DNA of 55,081 bases from Desulfocapsa sp. GTDB taxonomy: Bacteria; Desulfobacterota; Desulfobulbia; Desulfobulbales; Desulfocapsaceae. Position numbers and translations under genes: made by a program. This document shows, piece by piece, positions 7,900 through 16,252 of this stretch (position 1 is its first letter; each line of letters starts with the position of its first letter). A model generated the notes under the pieces. The model saw only the letters and a list, made by a program, of their open reading frames with translations, was not told the DNA's origin and did not search any database. The stretch is from NCBI GenBank assembly GCA_030145625.1, contig JAQYVF010000025.1, positions 1 to 55,081 of the forward strand, given 5' to 3'.

Positions 7900-8543
7900 C
7901 GGATCGCTTCGCCACAGTGCGAGAGCGGATGGTGCAGGAACAGATCCTCTGTCGTGGGGTGACGGATACGCCTACCCTGCAGGCCATGGCAGAGGTGCCC
8001 AGGCATCTCTTTGTTGATGATGCCATGCAGGCCAGTGCCTATGGTGACCACCCCCTTCCCATTGCCGGTGGACAGACCATTTCTCAACCGTATATCGTGG
8101 CAGCCATGACTCAGGCCCTGCAGCTGCAGGGAGACGAAAAGGTCCTGGAGATCGGCACCGGTTCCGGTTATCAGGCCGCTATTCTTTCCAGGCTCTGTAC
8201 CAAAGTTTACACTGTGGAACGGATCAACACCCTTCTGGCCGGAGCTCGCAGGGTTTTTGATCAGCTTCACTACTACAATATCCTCTCCCGGCTAGATGAC
8301 GGGACTCTGGGCTGGGTCGAGCATGCACCCTATGATGCCATCATCGTTACTGCCGGTGGGCCTGAGATCCCTGATTCCTTAGTGGAACAGCTGGCAGATC
8401 CTGGTCGCTTGGTGATCCCTGTGGGCGATCGCGATGTGCAGGAGCTGCAGCTCCTCACCAAGGAAGAGGGAGAGATCAAGATTCAACGTCTGGAGAGTGT
8501 ACGGTTTGTCAGTCTCATTGGAGAACAGGGCTGGAATGGATGA
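7896..8543 (+). CDS. pcm: Protein-L-isoaspartate O-methyltransferase
   Basis: A 215-residue SAM-dependent methyltransferase that repairs isoaspartyl damage in proteins. Motif I (LEIGTGSGYQAAIL) near residue 85 binds SAM. The family substrate loop IAGGQTISQPYIVA lies just before it, and the post-motif segment YDAIIVTAGGPEIP follows. Length is typical. Translation is coupled to the lipoprotein gene upstream by a 4 bp overlap and to the membrane-protein gene downstream by an 8 bp overlap, so the three form an operon. The SAM product SAH could be handled by the ahcY and mtaD-like genes in this window. Confidence 0.94.
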   Translation: MTDRFATVRERMVQEQILCRGVTDTPTLQAMAEVPRHLFVDDAMQASAYGDHPLPIAGGQTISQPYIVAAMTQALQLQGDEKVLEIGTGSGYQAAILSRLCTKVYTVERINTLLAGARRVFDQLHYYNILSRLDDGTLGWVEHAPYDAIIVTAGGPEIPDSLVEQLADPGRLVIPVGDRDVQELQLLTKEEGEIKIQRLESVRFVSLIGEQGWNG

Positions 8544-9216
8544 GCCTGAGAAAAAGAAGGGGATGATTCGCAGGCTCTACGACTGGATGTTACACTGGGC
8601 AGACAGTCGATACGGTCTGCCAGCCTTGGTGGTACTCTCTTTTGCTGAGTCAAGTTTTTTTCCTATCCCACCGGATGTTCTGCTCATTGCTTTGGTCCTC
8701 GGGGCGAGCAGTCGCTGGTATAAATATGCCTTCTGGTGCACTCTTGCCTCGGTGGCTGGCGGCCTGGCCGGATATGGGATCGGTGTTTTTGCCTGGGAGA
8801 CCATGGGGCGATGGATAGTTGAGAATGTGGCCCACATGTCTTTGGTGGATGTCAATGGCCGACTGGATATTGCCCTTCCGGCCTATCTTATTTCCGCTAT
8901 GGGGAGTTCGTTGGGCGGGGAGTACTTGTTCCAGGTCTATGACCACTGGAATGCATGGATCGTTTTTGTCTTTGGCCTGACCCCCTTACCTTACAAATTG
9001 ACCACCATCACTGCCGGGGTGGCCAGGGTTAATTTGCCTGTCTTCCTGGTGGCTTCACTGGTGGCCAGAGCCTGTCGGTTCTTTTTCGTTGCCTGGCTGC
9101 TTTATAAATGGGGGCCACCTGCCAAACGATTTATTGATCGCTACTTCAACATACTCTGCGTTCTCTTTATTTTTCTGCTTGTCGGCGGTTTTGCACTGTT
9201 GAAGGTGGTTTTCTGA
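8536..9216 (+). CDS. YqaA-type DedA/SNARE-associated membrane protein
   Basis: A 226-residue integral membrane protein of the VTT (SNARE-associated/DedA) superfamily. Features include the early helix LVVLSFAESSFFPIPPDVLL with its conserved Glu and Pro residues, the Gly-rich segment GGLAGYGIG, and FGLTPLPYKLTTITAGVARV, the re-entrant loop with the conserved Pro and Gly. Several hydrophobic spans follow. Such proteins are thought to move or flip lipids in the inner membrane. The start is chosen at ATG 8536, which overlaps the end of pcm; ATG 8563 is an alternative with an equally hydrophobic core behind it. It is the last gene of the operon. Confidence 0.8.
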   Translation: MDEPEKKKGMIRRLYDWMLHWADSRYGLPALVVLSFAESSFFPIPPDVLLIALVLGASSRWYKYAFWCTLASVAGGLAGYGIGVFAWETMGRWIVENVAHMSLVDVNGRLDIALPAYLISAMGSSLGGEYLFQVYDHWNAWIVFVFGLTPLPYKLTTITAGVARVNLPVFLVASLVARACRFFFVAWLLYKWGPPAKRFIDRYFNILCVLFIFLLVGGFALLKVVF

Positions 9217-9326
9217 AAATTTCTTTTAAGGTTTTAAGGTGTCACTTGGTGAAGTCTCAATTTTCTGCTCTGCTATAAACCCTGGCTAAAGTGTCATTGC
9301 CTCTCGGCAGCAGACAGGGAACAGAC

Positions 9327-10082
9327 TCACATCTTCCACTGTTGTTCGAGGAAATTAAGCCCGCTATGATTGGTGAGATCGAGTTGGATAGGGGTTACTG
9401 AGATGTATCCTTTTCTGACAGCATGTTCATCGGTGTCACTGCCTCCCGTCCACTGTACTGTACCGCCCCCAATCCAGTAGTGTTTCCGTCCCCAGGGGTC
9501 AAAGGTTTCCTGGATGGCATCTTTATAGATCCTTCGCCCCTGCACAGTAAAACGAATGCCCTTGATTTCCCCTGCCGGGAGGTCAGGGATGTTGACATTG
9601 AGCAGGGTGGCTGGAGGGAGGCCAAAGCTCAGAGCCATGGATGCCAGTTTCCAGGCAACACCGGCGGCCACGGTGAAGTTATGGGGGGAGTCGCCTCCTA
9701 AGGAAAAAGCCAGGGAGGGGACACCATACATGGTGCCTTCAATGGCTGCAGAGACTGTCCCCGAATAGCTGATGTCATCGCCGAGGTTAGTGCCGGGGTT
9801 GATACCGGAAACCAGCAAGGTGGGTGGCTTAGACAGAATTTTACGCATACCGATGGTGATGCAGTCGGTGGGGGTGCCGTCCAGGGTGTAGATTTCATCA
9901 TCCAGTTGCTTGACCTGCAACGGCCGATTCATGGTCAGGGAGTGACTGACTGCAGAGTTGTCCCGCTCAGGAGCCACAAGGACTGCCCGTCCAAGGGAGG
10001 CAACCGCCTCAAAGAGAGCACGTACCCCAGGGGCATATACGCCATCGTCATTGGTGACGAGAATCACCGGTTTTTGATTCAT
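9327..10082 (-). CDS. surE: 5'/3'-nucleotidase SurE
   Basis: A 251-residue metal-dependent nucleotidase/exopolyphosphatase. The metal site is in VTNDDGVYAPG at the N-terminus, and the family loops DNSAVSHSLT and SGINPGTNLGDDISYSGT are intact. The start is set at the inner ATG 10082 because AAGGA lies 7 bp upstream; the in-frame ATG at 10100 directly abuts its AAGG. It follows the MTA/SAH deaminase gene on the same strand with a 32 bp gap, so the two are probably co-transcribed. Both act on nucleosides or nucleotides, consistent with a salvage role. Confidence 0.93.
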   Translation of the reverse strand: MNQKPVILVTNDDGVYAPGVRALFEAVASLGRAVLVAPERDNSAVSHSLTMNRPLQVKQLDDEIYTLDGTPTDCITIGMRKILSKPPTLLVSGINPGTNLGDDISYSGTVSAAIEGTMYGVPSLAFSLGGDSPHNFTVAAGVAWKLASMALSFGLPPATLLNVNIPDLPAGEIKGIRFTVQGRRIYKDAIQETFDPWGRKHYWIGGGTVQWTGGSDTDEHAVRKGYISVTPIQLDLTNHSGLNFLEQQWKM

Positions 10083-10114
10083 TGCTGTTTCCTTTTTCAT
10101 CCTTGATGAGTCGG

Positions 10115-11425
10115 CTACGATAAGCTGGAGTTGAGCGTGGTGGCAAGTCTTCTCACCTGTTGCATGGTTTCTTTAAGGTCGAAAGAGAGAAACTTTCGTT
10201 CTCTTAACACGACGTCACCATTAATGATGACGTCTGTAACGTCTGCTCCATTAGCACTGTAGACCAGCAGGTCTCCGTTATAACAGGGCTGGAGGTGGGG
10301 CTGGTTCAGGTCAAGGAGGATCAGGTCGGCCATGTAGTCAGGAGCTATCTTTCCCAGCCTTGAGAAACCCAGGATTCGGGCATTGACCTCGGTGGCTGAG
10401 GCCAGTGCGTTTTGGGCCGACATGGCTGTGGCTTCCAGGGTACACATCTTTTGTCCCTTGCTCAGGATATCCATCTCCCGGAAGAGGTCCAGACTGTTGT
10501 TGCTGGCACTGCCGTCAGTGCCCAGGCCCACAGGAATGTTCAGCTTTTCCAACTCAGTTACCCGGGCAATGCCGGAGGCAAGTTTGAAGTGGCTCTGGGG
10601 GCAGACCACAACCCCTGCACCACTCTCCTGAATAATTTTCCTGTCCTCTTCATCAAGCCATACGCAGTGGATAAGGATAGTGTTAGCATCAAGGAGGTCA
10701 AGGGCTGCCAGGTGGCGGATAGGGCTTGTGCCTTGCGGATCCATGAGGAGTTCCGGTTCCAGGCGACTTTCGGCTACATGGATAAAGAAAGGTGCCTGGT
10801 ACTTTGCGGCCAGTTTTTTTGCGCGCTGCAGGGTGTCAGGTGAGCAGGTATAAGGAGAGTGGGCAAAGATCCCAGGCCTGATACGCTCGTTTTTATCCTG
10901 CCAGGCCGAGAGAAAGGCCTCGGCAGCATCTATATTGTTTTTTGGGTCTGCAACTCCGGGGGCGGGAAAATCAATGATCCCCTGGGCCGGAATGGCCCTC
11001 ATGCCTGTATCAAGGAGTGCCTGGGCAGTCTGTTCTTCGTGAAAATAGCCGTCGGCCACGGTGCAGGTGCCTGACAAAATCATCTCGGCTGCAGCCAGTT
11101 TGGAGCACCAGTAGACCATCTCCGGGCTGACGTGAGCGGCTTCTGCCGGGAAAATGTGGTCGTTTAACCATTCCCCCAGCTCCAGATCGTCGGCCAGTCC
11201 ACGAAAGAGAGTCATGGCACAGTGGTTGTGGCCATTGATCAGACCAGGCATGAGCAGTTTGCCTTTTCCGTCGATCAGGGTGGCATCATCCTGCGGGGGG
11301 AGCGTGTCCATGGGGCCAAAGGAGTGGATAGTGTTCCCTTGGGTGAGGAGCCAGTGATTGCCAAGAAGAGGTGTGGCTGGATCGGTGAACAGAGTGACAT
11401 CTGTAATGAGTATGGATTTGTTCAT
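10115..11425 (-). CDS. mtaD: 5-methylthioadenosine/S-adenosylhomocysteine deaminase-like amidohydrolase
   Basis: A 436-residue TIM-barrel amidohydrolase of the MtaD/SsnA/TrzN group. Metal ligands are visible in GHNHCAM (His66, His68), HVAES, the HCVWLDEED segment and GTDGSASNNSLD, whose Asp is the catalytic residue. The family deaminates MTA, SAH or adenosine, and some members act on guanine or other rings. ahcY and metK in the same window make SAH/MTA deamination plausible, but this subfamily is broad and the substrate is inferred. It starts with the ATG at 11425 and is upstream of surE. Expected location is the cytoplasm. Confidence 0.82.
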   Translation of the reverse strand: MNKSILITDVTLFTDPATPLLGNHWLLTQGNTIHSFGPMDTLPPQDDATLIDGKGKLLMPGLINGHNHCAMTLFRGLADDLELGEWLNDHIFPAEAAHVSPEMVYWCSKLAAAEMILSGTCTVADGYFHEEQTAQALLDTGMRAIPAQGIIDFPAPGVADPKNNIDAAEAFLSAWQDKNERIRPGIFAHSPYTCSPDTLQRAKKLAAKYQAPFFIHVAESRLEPELLMDPQGTSPIRHLAALDLLDANTILIHCVWLDEEDRKIIQESGAGVVVCPQSHFKLASGIARVTELEKLNIPVGLGTDGSASNNSLDLFREMDILSKGQKMCTLEATAMSAQNALASATEVNARILGFSRLGKIAPDYMADLILLDLNQPHLQPCYNGDLLVYSANGADVTDVIINGDVVLRERKFLSFDLKETMQQVRRLATTLNSSLS

Positions 11426-11627
11426 AGTCGTAGCGTGTCCGGGCAGGATTCAGAGTGGAAAAGAGGTTAAAAAAAAGGGCTTTTTCTGCAGGAGACGAGT
11501 ATATTATCCTATTTTGCACTCTTTGTCGTGAATTTTACCATTGTTCGGGAAAACCTCTGTTGCTGTTGAAGGTACAAGGTGCTGACAATGATGTTTGTTT
11601 TTATAACTAATAATCAGGAGTTTTTTT

Positions 11628-12725
11628 ATGGGTTTTCGCTGTGGTATAGTTGGGCTTCCCAACGTGGGGAAGTCGACTATCTTTAATGCATTAACTGCAG
11701 CCGGCATTGGCGCCGAGAATTATCCTTTTTGTACCATTGAACCCAACGTCGGGATTGTCCCGGTTCCGGACAAGCGGCTTGATGTCCTGGCTGAGATGGC
11801 TAAAACAAAAAGTAAGATCTCCACACAGATGGAGTTCGTTGATATAGCCGGTCTGGTCAAAGGGGCCAGCCAGGGAGAAGGGCTGGGGAATCAATTTCTT
11901 GGACACATCAGGCAGGTGGATGCCATTGTTCATGTCATTCGCTGTTTTGAGGATGAGAACATCGTCCATGTGGATGGTTCCATTGACCCGGCAAGGGACA
12001 AGGAAGTAATCACCATGGAGTTGATTTTTGCCGATCTTGACACTGTGGAGAAACGCTTGAAAAAGGCACAGACTCAGGCCAAGTCAGGGGATAAGACCTT
12101 GAAGGCCCAGGCCCTGTTTCTGGAAAAGCTGCGTGATGTCCTAGATAGCGGTGCTTCTGCCAGAAGCCTTGCACCGGAGAGTGATCTGGAAAAAGAGCTT
12201 CTCCGCGATCTCTGCCTGCTCACAGACAAGCCTGTCCTCTACGTGGCCAATGTGGCAGAAGAAGATGTAATGGAGGGCAATGAATATGTCCGCGTCCTGG
12301 AAAAGATCGCTGCAGAAGAAGATGATGGGGTGGTGGTAATCGCCGGCAGTATTGAGCAGGAACTGAGTCAGCTTGATGCCGAAGAACAGCAGGAGTTTCT
12401 GGCAGATATGGGCATGGAGGAACCTGGCCTGAATCGTCTGATCCATGCCGGATATGAACTCCTGGGGCTCATTACCTATTTTACCGTGGGAGAAAAAGAG
12501 ACTCGTGCCTGGACCATAACTCGTGGAACCTCTGCTCCGGGTGCTGCCGGAAAGATTCATTCTGATTTTGAGCGGGGATTTATCCGCTCTGAAACCATCA
12601 GTTATGATGACTTTGTTGCCTGTGGTGGTGAGAACAAGGCCAAGGAAAAGGGTTTGATGCGATCAGAAGGGAAGGAATACATCGTTGCTGACGGAGACTG
12701 TATGCATTTCCGTTTTAATGTCTAA
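11628..12725 (+). CDS. ychF: Redox-regulated ATPase YchF (Obg family)
   Basis: A 365-residue P-loop protein. The G1 motif GLPNVGKSTIFNAL is at the N-terminus, followed by switch I with the typical YPFCTIEPN, the G3 motif DIAGLVKGASQGEGLGNQF, and a coiled-coil insertion near 130-170. Instead of the GTP-specific NKxD it has NVAEED, as expected for the ATP-preferring YchF/OLA1 subgroup. The C-terminal TGS domain ends with FRFNV. YchF binds ribosomes and influences translation and stress response. The ATG has AGGAG 8 bp upstream. A repeat element is inserted 3 bp after the stop codon, and its target duplication overlaps the stop. Confidence 0.95.
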   Translation: MGFRCGIVGLPNVGKSTIFNALTAAGIGAENYPFCTIEPNVGIVPVPDKRLDVLAEMAKTKSKISTQMEFVDIAGLVKGASQGEGLGNQFLGHIRQVDAIVHVIRCFEDENIVHVDGSIDPARDKEVITMELIFADLDTVEKRLKKAQTQAKSGDKTLKAQALFLEKLRDVLDSGASARSLAPESDLEKELLRDLCLLTDKPVLYVANVAEEDVMEGNEYVRVLEKIAAEEDDGVVVIAGSIEQELSQLDAEEQQEFLADMGMEEPGLNRLIHAGYELLGLITYFTVGEKETRAWTITRGTSAPGAAGKIHSDFERGFIRSETISYDDFVACGGENKAKEKGLMRSEGKEYIVADGDCMHFRFNV

Positions 12726-12728
12726 AGA

Positions 12729-12866
12729 CCACCTTACAAAATTACCTTTTCGCCCAAACTCTTCGTTATGGGGAAAGTTTTATCTTCGGAATATCAAATG
12801 TATGTCTGCAGTAAAGTTTTTCTCATGCCTCGATTTTGAACGAAAATTCTAATTTTCCAAGGTACC
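12729..12866 (+). mobile_element. MITE-like repeat, copy 3 (internally deleted)
   Basis: A 138 bp version of the element at 143-329 in the same orientation. Both ends and the segment CATGCCTCGATTTTGAACG are kept, but about 49 bp of the middle, including the inner hairpins, is missing. The flanks are CTAAAG at 12722-12727 and 12867-12872, a 6 bp target-site duplication. The left duplicate overlaps the ychF TAA, so the insertion left the stop codon intact. Confidence 0.75.
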
Positions 12867-12910
12867 CTAAAGGGTAAAGAGAGAAGATTTAAAAAAAACA
12901 GGTGCCTGCT

Positions 12911-13966
12911 GTGTCTGAACAAATTTCACTAAATGAAATGAGCAAAACACAATTTGTGAAAGATCTCGAGGAGGGAGTGCGAGTTGATGATCTGTTTCTG
13001 ATCAAGTCTTCTCGTCTGGCAGAGACCCGGGCCGGGAAACCTTATCTCCAGCTCTCAGTCATGGACCGGAGCGGCGAAATCAACGGTCCTGTCTGGGAAC
13101 GGGCAGAGGAACTGGCTCCTCACTGTCAGAGTGGGAGTTTTGTTCGTCTGCAGGGGATGGTGCAGTCCTATCGGCAACAACTGCAGCTGAAGATCGATTC
13201 CCTGCAACCATGGCCCCGCGATGATGTCTGTTTTGCTGACTTTGTTCCCAGTTGCAGCAGGGACAGAGAGGAAATGGCAGATCAGCTTCAGGGCCTGATT
13301 CGCTCTGTTGATAATCCATACCTGAAAAAACTCCTTAACCGTTTTTTGAAAAATGAACCGATGTGGCAAAAGTTTCAGGAAGCGCCTGCAGCCAAGGGGA
13401 TTCATCATGCCTACCTGGGAGGCTTGCTGGAGCATTCTCTTTCCGTGGCAGTGTTGGCCGACACGATTTCCGCACATTATCCCGGTGTAGATCGTTCTCT
13501 GCTGATAGCCGGAGCCTTGCTCCATGATGTGGGTAAGGTGGAAGAGTTGCAGATGGAGCTGGCCTTGATTGATTACACCCCGCGTGGCCGATTGAAGGGA
13601 CATTTGGTTATGGGCAGTGAGATGGTGGCAGCAGAGTCGGCACAGATCAAAAATTTTCCCGTAGAACTTTTGGAACAACTTCAGCACCTGATTCTCAGCC
13701 ATCATGGCAGGCAGGAGTTCGGTTCTCCAACGGTACCCATGACCATTGAGGCCTTTCTCCTCAGTTTTATCGATGACCTGGATGCAAAAATGAATCTTAT
13801 GGAGCAGCTCAGGACGAAGATGACGGAATCGGGACTGCAGTGGACTGAATATCAGCGTTCTCTGGAACGTTTTCTCTATCTCAGTCCCATGCCGGCAGAA
13901 GAAGAGCGGTCTGAGAAGCCCGAGAGGCAGGCATCTACTACCGGTCGTCAACAGACCCTGTTTTAG
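12911..13966 (+). CDS. YhaM-type 3'-5' exoribonuclease (OB fold plus HD domain)
   Basis: The protein has an N-terminal OB-fold nucleic-acid-binding domain (about residues 15-110, ending in a basic patch around SYRQQLQLKIDSLQ) followed by an HD phosphohydrolase domain. The HD metal ligands are visible as HHAYLGGLLEHS, LLHDVGKVEEL and LSHHG, with a terminal D in SFIDDLDAK. This OB-HD order is that of YhaM/CBF1, which degrades RNA and ssDNA from the 3' end. I use GTG 12911, with CAGG 8 bp upstream; GTG 12902 or ATG 12938 are alternatives. The C-terminal 20 residues are charged and unstructured. It follows ychF across the repeat insertion. Confidence 0.83.
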   Translation: MSEQISLNEMSKTQFVKDLEEGVRVDDLFLIKSSRLAETRAGKPYLQLSVMDRSGEINGPVWERAEELAPHCQSGSFVRLQGMVQSYRQQLQLKIDSLQPWPRDDVCFADFVPSCSRDREEMADQLQGLIRSVDNPYLKKLLNRFLKNEPMWQKFQEAPAAKGIHHAYLGGLLEHSLSVAVLADTISAHYPGVDRSLLIAGALLHDVGKVEELQMELALIDYTPRGRLKGHLVMGSEMVAAESAQIKNFPVELLEQLQHLILSHHGRQEFGSPTVPMTIEAFLLSFIDDLDAKMNLMEQLRTKMTESGLQWTEYQRSLERFLYLSPMPAEEERSEKPERQASTTGRQQTLF

Positions 13967-14028
13967 GGTCTTGGATGAGGGTGTTAAGGGGCTGTTTCTC
14001 AGGATAGAATCGCATTGCAGGTGGCCTT

Positions 14029-15039
14029 ATGATGACAGGCGAAAAAGAAGACAGAGAACTAAGTGAACTCCTCATCGGAGGCAAGCCGTTTTTGGGTCAT
14101 AAACAAGCCAGAAATCTGCTGACCAGGAGTCTTGCTTCTCATCGTCTGGCTCATGCCTACCTGTTTCAAGGGCCGGAAGGGGTAGGAAAACAGCTTTTTG
14201 CAAGGGGATTGACGGCGGCAGTAAACTGTGCTGCCGGAAAAGGGCTTGCAGCCTGCGGCCTCTGTGCCGGCTGCAGGAAGTTCTTCTCTGCTGGCCACCC
14301 TGATTTTTTGCTTGTCTCACCGGAAAAGGGCGCCATTAAGATTAATCAGGTCCGGGAGTTGATCAAAAAACTCTCTTATGCACCCTATGAAGCCCGCATG
14401 CGGGTGGTTTTGATTGAAGATGTCCACACCATGCGCCGGGAGGCGGCCAACAGTTTACTCAAGACCTTGGAGGAGCCGCCGGAAGATAATCTTCTTATCC
14501 TCACTGCAGATTCTTCAAGGAGCATCCTGCCGACGATCAGTTCCAGGTGTCAGACTATTCCCTTTTATCCACTGACTCTTGAGGAGACTGTGGAAATTGT
14601 TCTCAGGGAGAACAGAGGAGTGGGACGGGAGACGGCAATGCTTCTGGCCAGATTGGCCGAGGGGAGTCCGGGAAGGGCGCTACTCCTTCACAAAAAGGAT
14701 CTGGTGAGTTTTGGGACGCGGGTTGTGGATTTGATCAGTGATCCTGGTAAGGGCGGGGGGCAGCATGTAGGGCTTTTTCTGCAGATGGCAGAGGCCATGG
14801 CAGGGCTTAAGGAGGATCTTGGCTGCCTTTTTGGTCTGTTGCGTCTCTGGATCAGGGACGGTTTGTTCAGCGACTCTTGCCAAGAGGTGACGACCAGTAT
14901 CATGGGGACTCGGAAAGACTGGAATTCTGAACAATATTTTGCTAAACTGCAGGCTATTGACCGGGCGGAAAAAGAATTGAATCGGAACTGTAATCGAACG
15001 TTAGTCTGTGAGGTGCTTCTTTTTCAACTTCAGGCATGA
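14029..15039 (+). CDS. holB: DNA polymerase III delta' subunit
   Basis: A 336-residue clamp-loader subunit of the AAA+ family. It contains AYLFQGPEGVGKQLFAR (Walker A region), a zinc module formed by Cys residues in CGLCAGCRKF, VLIEDVHTMRREAANSLLKTLEEPP (Walker B and the SRC-adjacent segment), and SSRCQTIPF with the conserved SRC motif. The C-terminal collar domain is weakly conserved, as usual. The delta' subunit helps load the beta clamp during replication. Two adjacent ATGs (14029 and 14032) are possible after AGGTGG. It leads the run holB-ricT-metG, a neighbourhood seen in many bacteria, although tmk, often placed just upstream, is absent. Confidence 0.9.
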   Translation: MMTGEKEDRELSELLIGGKPFLGHKQARNLLTRSLASHRLAHAYLFQGPEGVGKQLFARGLTAAVNCAAGKGLAACGLCAGCRKFFSAGHPDFLLVSPEKGAIKINQVRELIKKLSYAPYEARMRVVLIEDVHTMRREAANSLLKTLEEPPEDNLLILTADSSRSILPTISSRCQTIPFYPLTLEETVEIVLRENRGVGRETAMLLARLAEGSPGRALLLHKKDLVSFGTRVVDLISDPGKGGGQHVGLFLQMAEAMAGLKEDLGCLFGLLRLWIRDGLFSDSCQEVTTSIMGTRKDWNSEQYFAKLQAIDRAEKELNRNCNRTLVCEVLLFQLQA

Positions 15040-15261
15040 TCAGCAGTCCCCATTGAGAAAGACTCTTTTGCTCCAGTGGGCGCCTTGAGCGTTCGCCGGA
15101 TTCTTTGCTGTACTGGGAGAAATATTCATTAATATCGGTTGGATGTGCTGCGGACCCTTTTGCTCCGGATATCTCGCGCTTCAATAAAAAAAACTCGTTT
15201 CCGAAATGGCACGAACTGCTTGATGATACGCAGAAAATTTCAATAGACTTTATGGCAGGTT

Positions 15262-16197
15262 ATGGCAGAACCGCAGGAAGAAGACAGTAATAAACAGGAA
15301 GGGCAGGAGAAAACGAAGCAGGAAGAGTCGTTTTTTTATCGTTTTCGTTTTCGTGATTCTGGCCAGGAGTTCACGGGTAAGTCATCGCTGAATGACCTAC
15401 TAAGAGGTGATGTGGTCATGGTTCGAAGTGAGTATGGACTGGAGCCGGCTACTATCAGCAGCTCTGCTCCAGCCTGTCGAGATGCAAAAAAAGAGCGTCG
15501 GGCGAGCTATGAACTGGCACGGCGAGCCGGTCATGAGGAGTGTGATCGCTACGTCAATATTCCTTTTGAAGAGGCTTCGGCTTTTAATACCTGTAAGAAA
15601 TTGATTCAAAAGCATTCCTTGCATATGCGTCTTGTCAGGGTTGAGTGCTTTTTTAACGGCAGTAAAATGATTTTCTATTTTACTGCCGATAAACGGGTGG
15701 ATTTCAGGGCGCTGGTCAAAGACCTGGTTCAGGAGTTTCGTACCAGGGTAGAGATGCGTCAGGTGGGAGTCCGCCATGAGACCAAGATGCTCGGCGGGGT
15801 TGGTACCTGCGGGCGAGAGCTCTGCTGTTCCGCCCACATGAAAAAGTTTGACTCCGTGTCCATCAAAATGGCGAAAGAGCAGGATTTGCCGTTAAATCCT
15901 GCCAAGATATCAGGGGTCTGTAATCGGCTGCTCTGCTGCCTGACTTATGAATTTGAGACCTATAAGCGAGAGCGCAAGGGAATGCCCAAGCCTGGAAAAA
16001 AGATCCTGGTGGATGGCCGGACTCTGCGGGTCAAACGTCAGAACCCTCTGCAAAGAACTCTATTGGTGGTGGATCAGGAAGGAGAACAACATCTGTTAAC
16101 AGCCGCTGAATGGCAAAATTGTGAAGTATTGAAAACAGAAAGACCACCGAAAAAAAAGAAAAAGGAAAAAGGAAAAAAAGCTAATAAGGAAAAGTAA
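15262..16197 (+). CDS. ricT: PSP1-domain protein RicT/YaaT
   Basis: A 311-residue protein with a charged N-terminal tail, a central PSP1 domain (about residues 80-240) and a Lys-rich tail (KKKKKEKGKKANKEK). The cysteine clusters CGRELCC and CNRLLCC are diagnostic. In Bacillus the homologue joins RicA and RicF in a complex that binds iron-sulfur clusters and promotes RNase Y-dependent mRNA maturation. The gene lies between holB and metG, as yaaT does in Firmicutes. No ricA or ricF is visible here. The start is the ATG at 15262 after CAGG; a 220 bp gap without a clear gene precedes it. Confidence 0.85.
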   Translation: MAEPQEEDSNKQEGQEKTKQEESFFYRFRFRDSGQEFTGKSSLNDLLRGDVVMVRSEYGLEPATISSSAPACRDAKKERRASYELARRAGHEECDRYVNIPFEEASAFNTCKKLIQKHSLHMRLVRVECFFNGSKMIFYFTADKRVDFRALVKDLVQEFRTRVEMRQVGVRHETKMLGGVGTCGRELCCSAHMKKFDSVSIKMAKEQDLPLNPAKISGVCNRLLCCLTYEFETYKRERKGMPKPGKKILVDGRTLRVKRQNPLQRTLLVVDQEGEQHLLTAAEWQNCEVLKTERPPKKKKKEKGKKANKEK

Positions 16198-16252
16198 GTC
16201 CTCGCGATATATTTTTTGTGGGCGAACTTTTTTTTGTTGAGATAGACAGATC

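Noticed and set aside
13055-13951. Open frame on the minus strand opposite the YhaM-like gene (298 codons)
   Set aside because: The plus-strand frame has clear OB and HD motifs and a good context; the antisense product is rich in His, Gln and Leu without any family features.
15105-15290. Small open frame between holB and ricT (61 codons)
   Set aside because: It overlaps the start of ricT, has no ribosome-binding site and no similarity that I recognise.
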